DNA from: CAZCWX01 sp964502465
GTDB lineage: Bacteria; Desulfobacterota; Binatia; Bin18
Direction of reading: 5' to 3'
Length of the DNA: 8,682 nt
Assembly: GCA_964502465.1 (NCBI GenBank)
Contig: CAZCWX010000706.1
Location: 1-8,682, forward strand
Part shown: positions 7,847 through 8,682 of the stretch, one piece after another
Layout: each line of letters begins with the position of its first letter
Position numbering within the stretch: position 1 is the stretch's first letter
Made by a program: the position numbers and the translations under genes
The notes under the pieces: model-generated
The model's database searches: none
What the model saw: the letters and a program-made list of their open reading frames with translations, nothing else
Told to the model about the DNA's origin: nothing

Positions 7847-8209
7847 TTAGGGTGGGCGCAGCCGAACTCTGCCCGCCTCGACAATAGCCAGCCTGCCCTC
7901 CACTTTAGCGAGCACCTCCGGCTGCCGCAGCAAGGATTCAACAAGCCACAGGATAAACGATGCAGTTGCATTGCGTGGCAGTTCCAAGACCACAATCCCT
8001 GCGTAGGCTGCGGGAACATAATTGCGGATATCCGCAAAGCCGAAATCGCCGGTGAGCAGACAGACCCTGTGCGACTGCGCATATGCTGCAATCGGCGGAT
8101 CTTTGGCACTGCCCAAGCCAATATCGCGCACGTCCGTGGCGTCATGCCCACAACGTTCTATCAATGTCTTGAGCGAACGGGGCAAGTCAGCATCAATTAA
8201 GAAGTGCAC
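7847..8209 (-). CDS. DUF5615 family PIN-like protein, probable toxin
   Basis: The 120-residue product matches the DUF5615 pattern: an N-terminal FLIDADLP (residues 3-10, Asp6 and Asp8), then GHDATDVRDIGLGSAKD (21-37), then a strand and an acidic motif LLTGDFGFADIRNY (51-64). The spaced aspartates (6, 8, 37, 55, 60) are what a PIN-like nuclease fold uses for metal binding. The usual TkDxDF motif appears here as TGDFGF, so the last acidic position is shifted or replaced by Asp60. It starts at GTG 8209, nine bases after the stop of the DUF433 gene, which is the common partner of this family, so the two probably form one transcript and a toxin-antitoxin-like unit. RNase activity is inferred from the family, not shown. 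No ATG start is available near the conserved N-terminus. Confidence 0.85.
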   Translation of the reverse strand: MHFLIDADLPRSLKTLIERCGHDATDVRDIGLGSAKDPPIAAYAQSHRVCLLTGDFGFADIRNYVPAAYAGIVVLELPRNATASFILWLVESLLRQPEVLAKVEGRLAIVEAGRVRLRPP

Positions 8210-8218
8210 GGTGGTTCT

Positions 8219-8443
8219 TTAGGACAGTGGCAGTGGATGATGCTCTTCCTGGTCGATGACCTCGCTGGCGTACGCCAATGCTGCCCGGACATCCTCTTCG
8301 GTAATGCCGTATTCCTTGGTGAGATCTTCGATGCTCATCCCCCCAGCCAGGCCGCCGAGGATACGCACGACCGGCACACGTGTCCCGCGAATGACCGGCT
8401 TTCCATGCTGAATAGCTGGATCAATCACGATACGGTCGTTCAT
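8219..8443 (-). CDS. DUF433 family protein, probable antitoxin
   Basis: The 74-residue product carries the full DUF433 signature: RIVIDPAIQHGKPVIRGTRV at residues 4-23, the helix ILGGLAGGMSIEDL (28-41) and EYGITEEDVRAALAYA (44-59), which form a small winged or helix-turn-helix-like fold. Members are commonly encoded directly before DUF5615 genes and are presumed to neutralise that partner and perhaps to repress the pair. I chose ATG 8443 (MNDRIVI) because it matches the usual family start and has AAGAG five bases upstream; ATG 8449 would add two residues and leave almost no room for a ribosome site. The tail after residue 63 (DQEEHHPLPLS) is acidic to histidine-rich and may be where the toxin binds (inference). 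Confidence 0.88.
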   Translation of the reverse strand: MNDRIVIDPAIQHGKPVIRGTRVPVVRILGGLAGGMSIEDLTKEYGITEEDVRAALAYASEVIDQEEHHPLPLS

Positions 8444-8504
8444 ATACATGCTCTTCTGCGGCAGTTTTGCGCCCATCCGCGTCAACGAGAAATTGCGTGT
8501 TCAT
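8421..8504 (-). pseudogene. Truncated head of a Phd/YefM-like antitoxin gene, overlapping the DUF433 start
   Basis: ATG 8504 has AGAAGG upstream at a proper distance and opens a 27-codon frame beginning MNTQFLVDADGRKTA. That opening is typical of small antitoxin-like proteins of the Phd/YefM type, which usually continue with a hydrophobic strand and an IEEYEEL-type helix. Here the similarity stops after about 15 residues and the frame runs (AEEHVYERPYRD) out of phase through the first codons of the DUF433 gene to a TGA. I read it as the remnant left by a deletion that joined the start region of one antitoxin gene to the DUF433 gene. It could still act as a translated leader. Recognition is from memory of the family, and 15 residues is little evidence. 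Confidence 0.4.
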
Positions 8505-8533
8505 ATCCATACCTTCTGGATGGTGCCTTGGCA

Positions 8534-8562
8534 AAGATAACTCCTCTCCAAACCGCGGGCAA
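8534..8562 (-). promoter_or_regulatory. Possible sigma-70 promoter for the DUF433/DUF5615 pair
   Basis: On the minus strand TTGCCC and TATCTT are spaced by 17 bases, about 30 bases before ATG 8504. Each box matches its consensus at four of six positions. The spacing and location fit, but such matches occur by chance. Confidence 0.25.
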
Positions 8563-8648
8563 TAGTGTGCAGAGATATACTCCTCACGGTCAGAGACTGC
8601 GATAAAGAGGAAGGGACACGCCCGAGTGAAAACCGCTGTCCATTGGGG

Positions 8649-8682
8649 TCATCGTTTCACTTCACGCGCCAATGCTTCGAGC
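8649..8682 (-). CDS. Possible 3' end of an unidentified gene entering from the right edge
   Basis: The minus-strand frame beginning at base 8681 reads LEALAREVKR and then TGA (8651-8649). The composition looks like the C-terminal helix of a small protein, and the same strand and a 144-base gap to the next start would fit a small gene of an adjacent module. Ten residues cannot identify it, and it may be chance. Confidence 0.25.
   Translation of the reverse strand, partial: LEALAREVKR

Noticed and set aside
7793..8200. Plus-strand open frame of 135 codons over the DUF5615 gene
   Set aside because: The opposite strand encodes a clear DUF5615 protein; this frame shows no domain.
8505..8648. Open minus-strand stretch in phase with the antitoxin-like frame (reads through SDREEYISAHY)
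   Set aside because: It begins directly after a stop, has no start codon before 8510 and matches nothing I recognise, so I treat it as an intergenic region that happens to be open.

Overview
The window holds a bacterial cellulose synthase operon, read entirely on the minus strand in the order bcsA - bcsB - bcsZ - bcsC (from high to low coordinates). A small DUF433/DUF5615 toxin-antitoxin-like pair lies upstream of it on the same strand. The outer-membrane exporter (BcsC), the periplasmic subunit (BcsB) and the secreted glucanase point to a Gram-negative-type envelope. The base composition looks moderately GC-rich. I cannot name the organism from the sequence.

Layout. At 8649-8682 there is the possible tail of an unidentified gene cut by the window edge. 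At 8421-8504 there is a short frame whose first 15 residues resemble the start of Phd/YefM-like antitoxins and which then runs out of frame under the next gene. 8219-8443 encodes a DUF433 antitoxin-like protein and 7847-8209 a DUF5615 PIN-like toxin. 7628-7846 is non-coding and holds two short hairpins and a purine tract. Then come bcsA (5300-7627), bcsB (2936-5257), bcsZ (1909-2970) and bcsC (1-1912, cut off by the left edge). I see no credible plus-strand gene.

How the genes work together. BcsA is the inner-membrane family 2 glycosyltransferase that polymerises UDP-glucose and carries a C-terminal PilZ domain for cyclic-di-GMP activation. BcsB is the periplasmic, membrane-anchored partner that guides the glucan. 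BcsZ is a family 8 endoglucanase-type protein. BcsC is a TPR protein with an outer-membrane beta-barrel for export. The genes are tightly packed: 42 bases between A and B, a 35-base overlap of B and Z, and a 4-base ATGA overlap of Z and C. This indicates one transcript with translational coupling.

The most interesting point is in BcsZ. The position of the family's catalytic-base aspartate (the GYDAIR motif) is an asparagine (GYNAIR), while the catalytic-acid motif SEGQGYGM is intact. The enzyme may be inactive, or may use another acidic residue. BcsC also has a TPR region far shorter than in enterobacteria and a proline-rich linker after its signal peptide.
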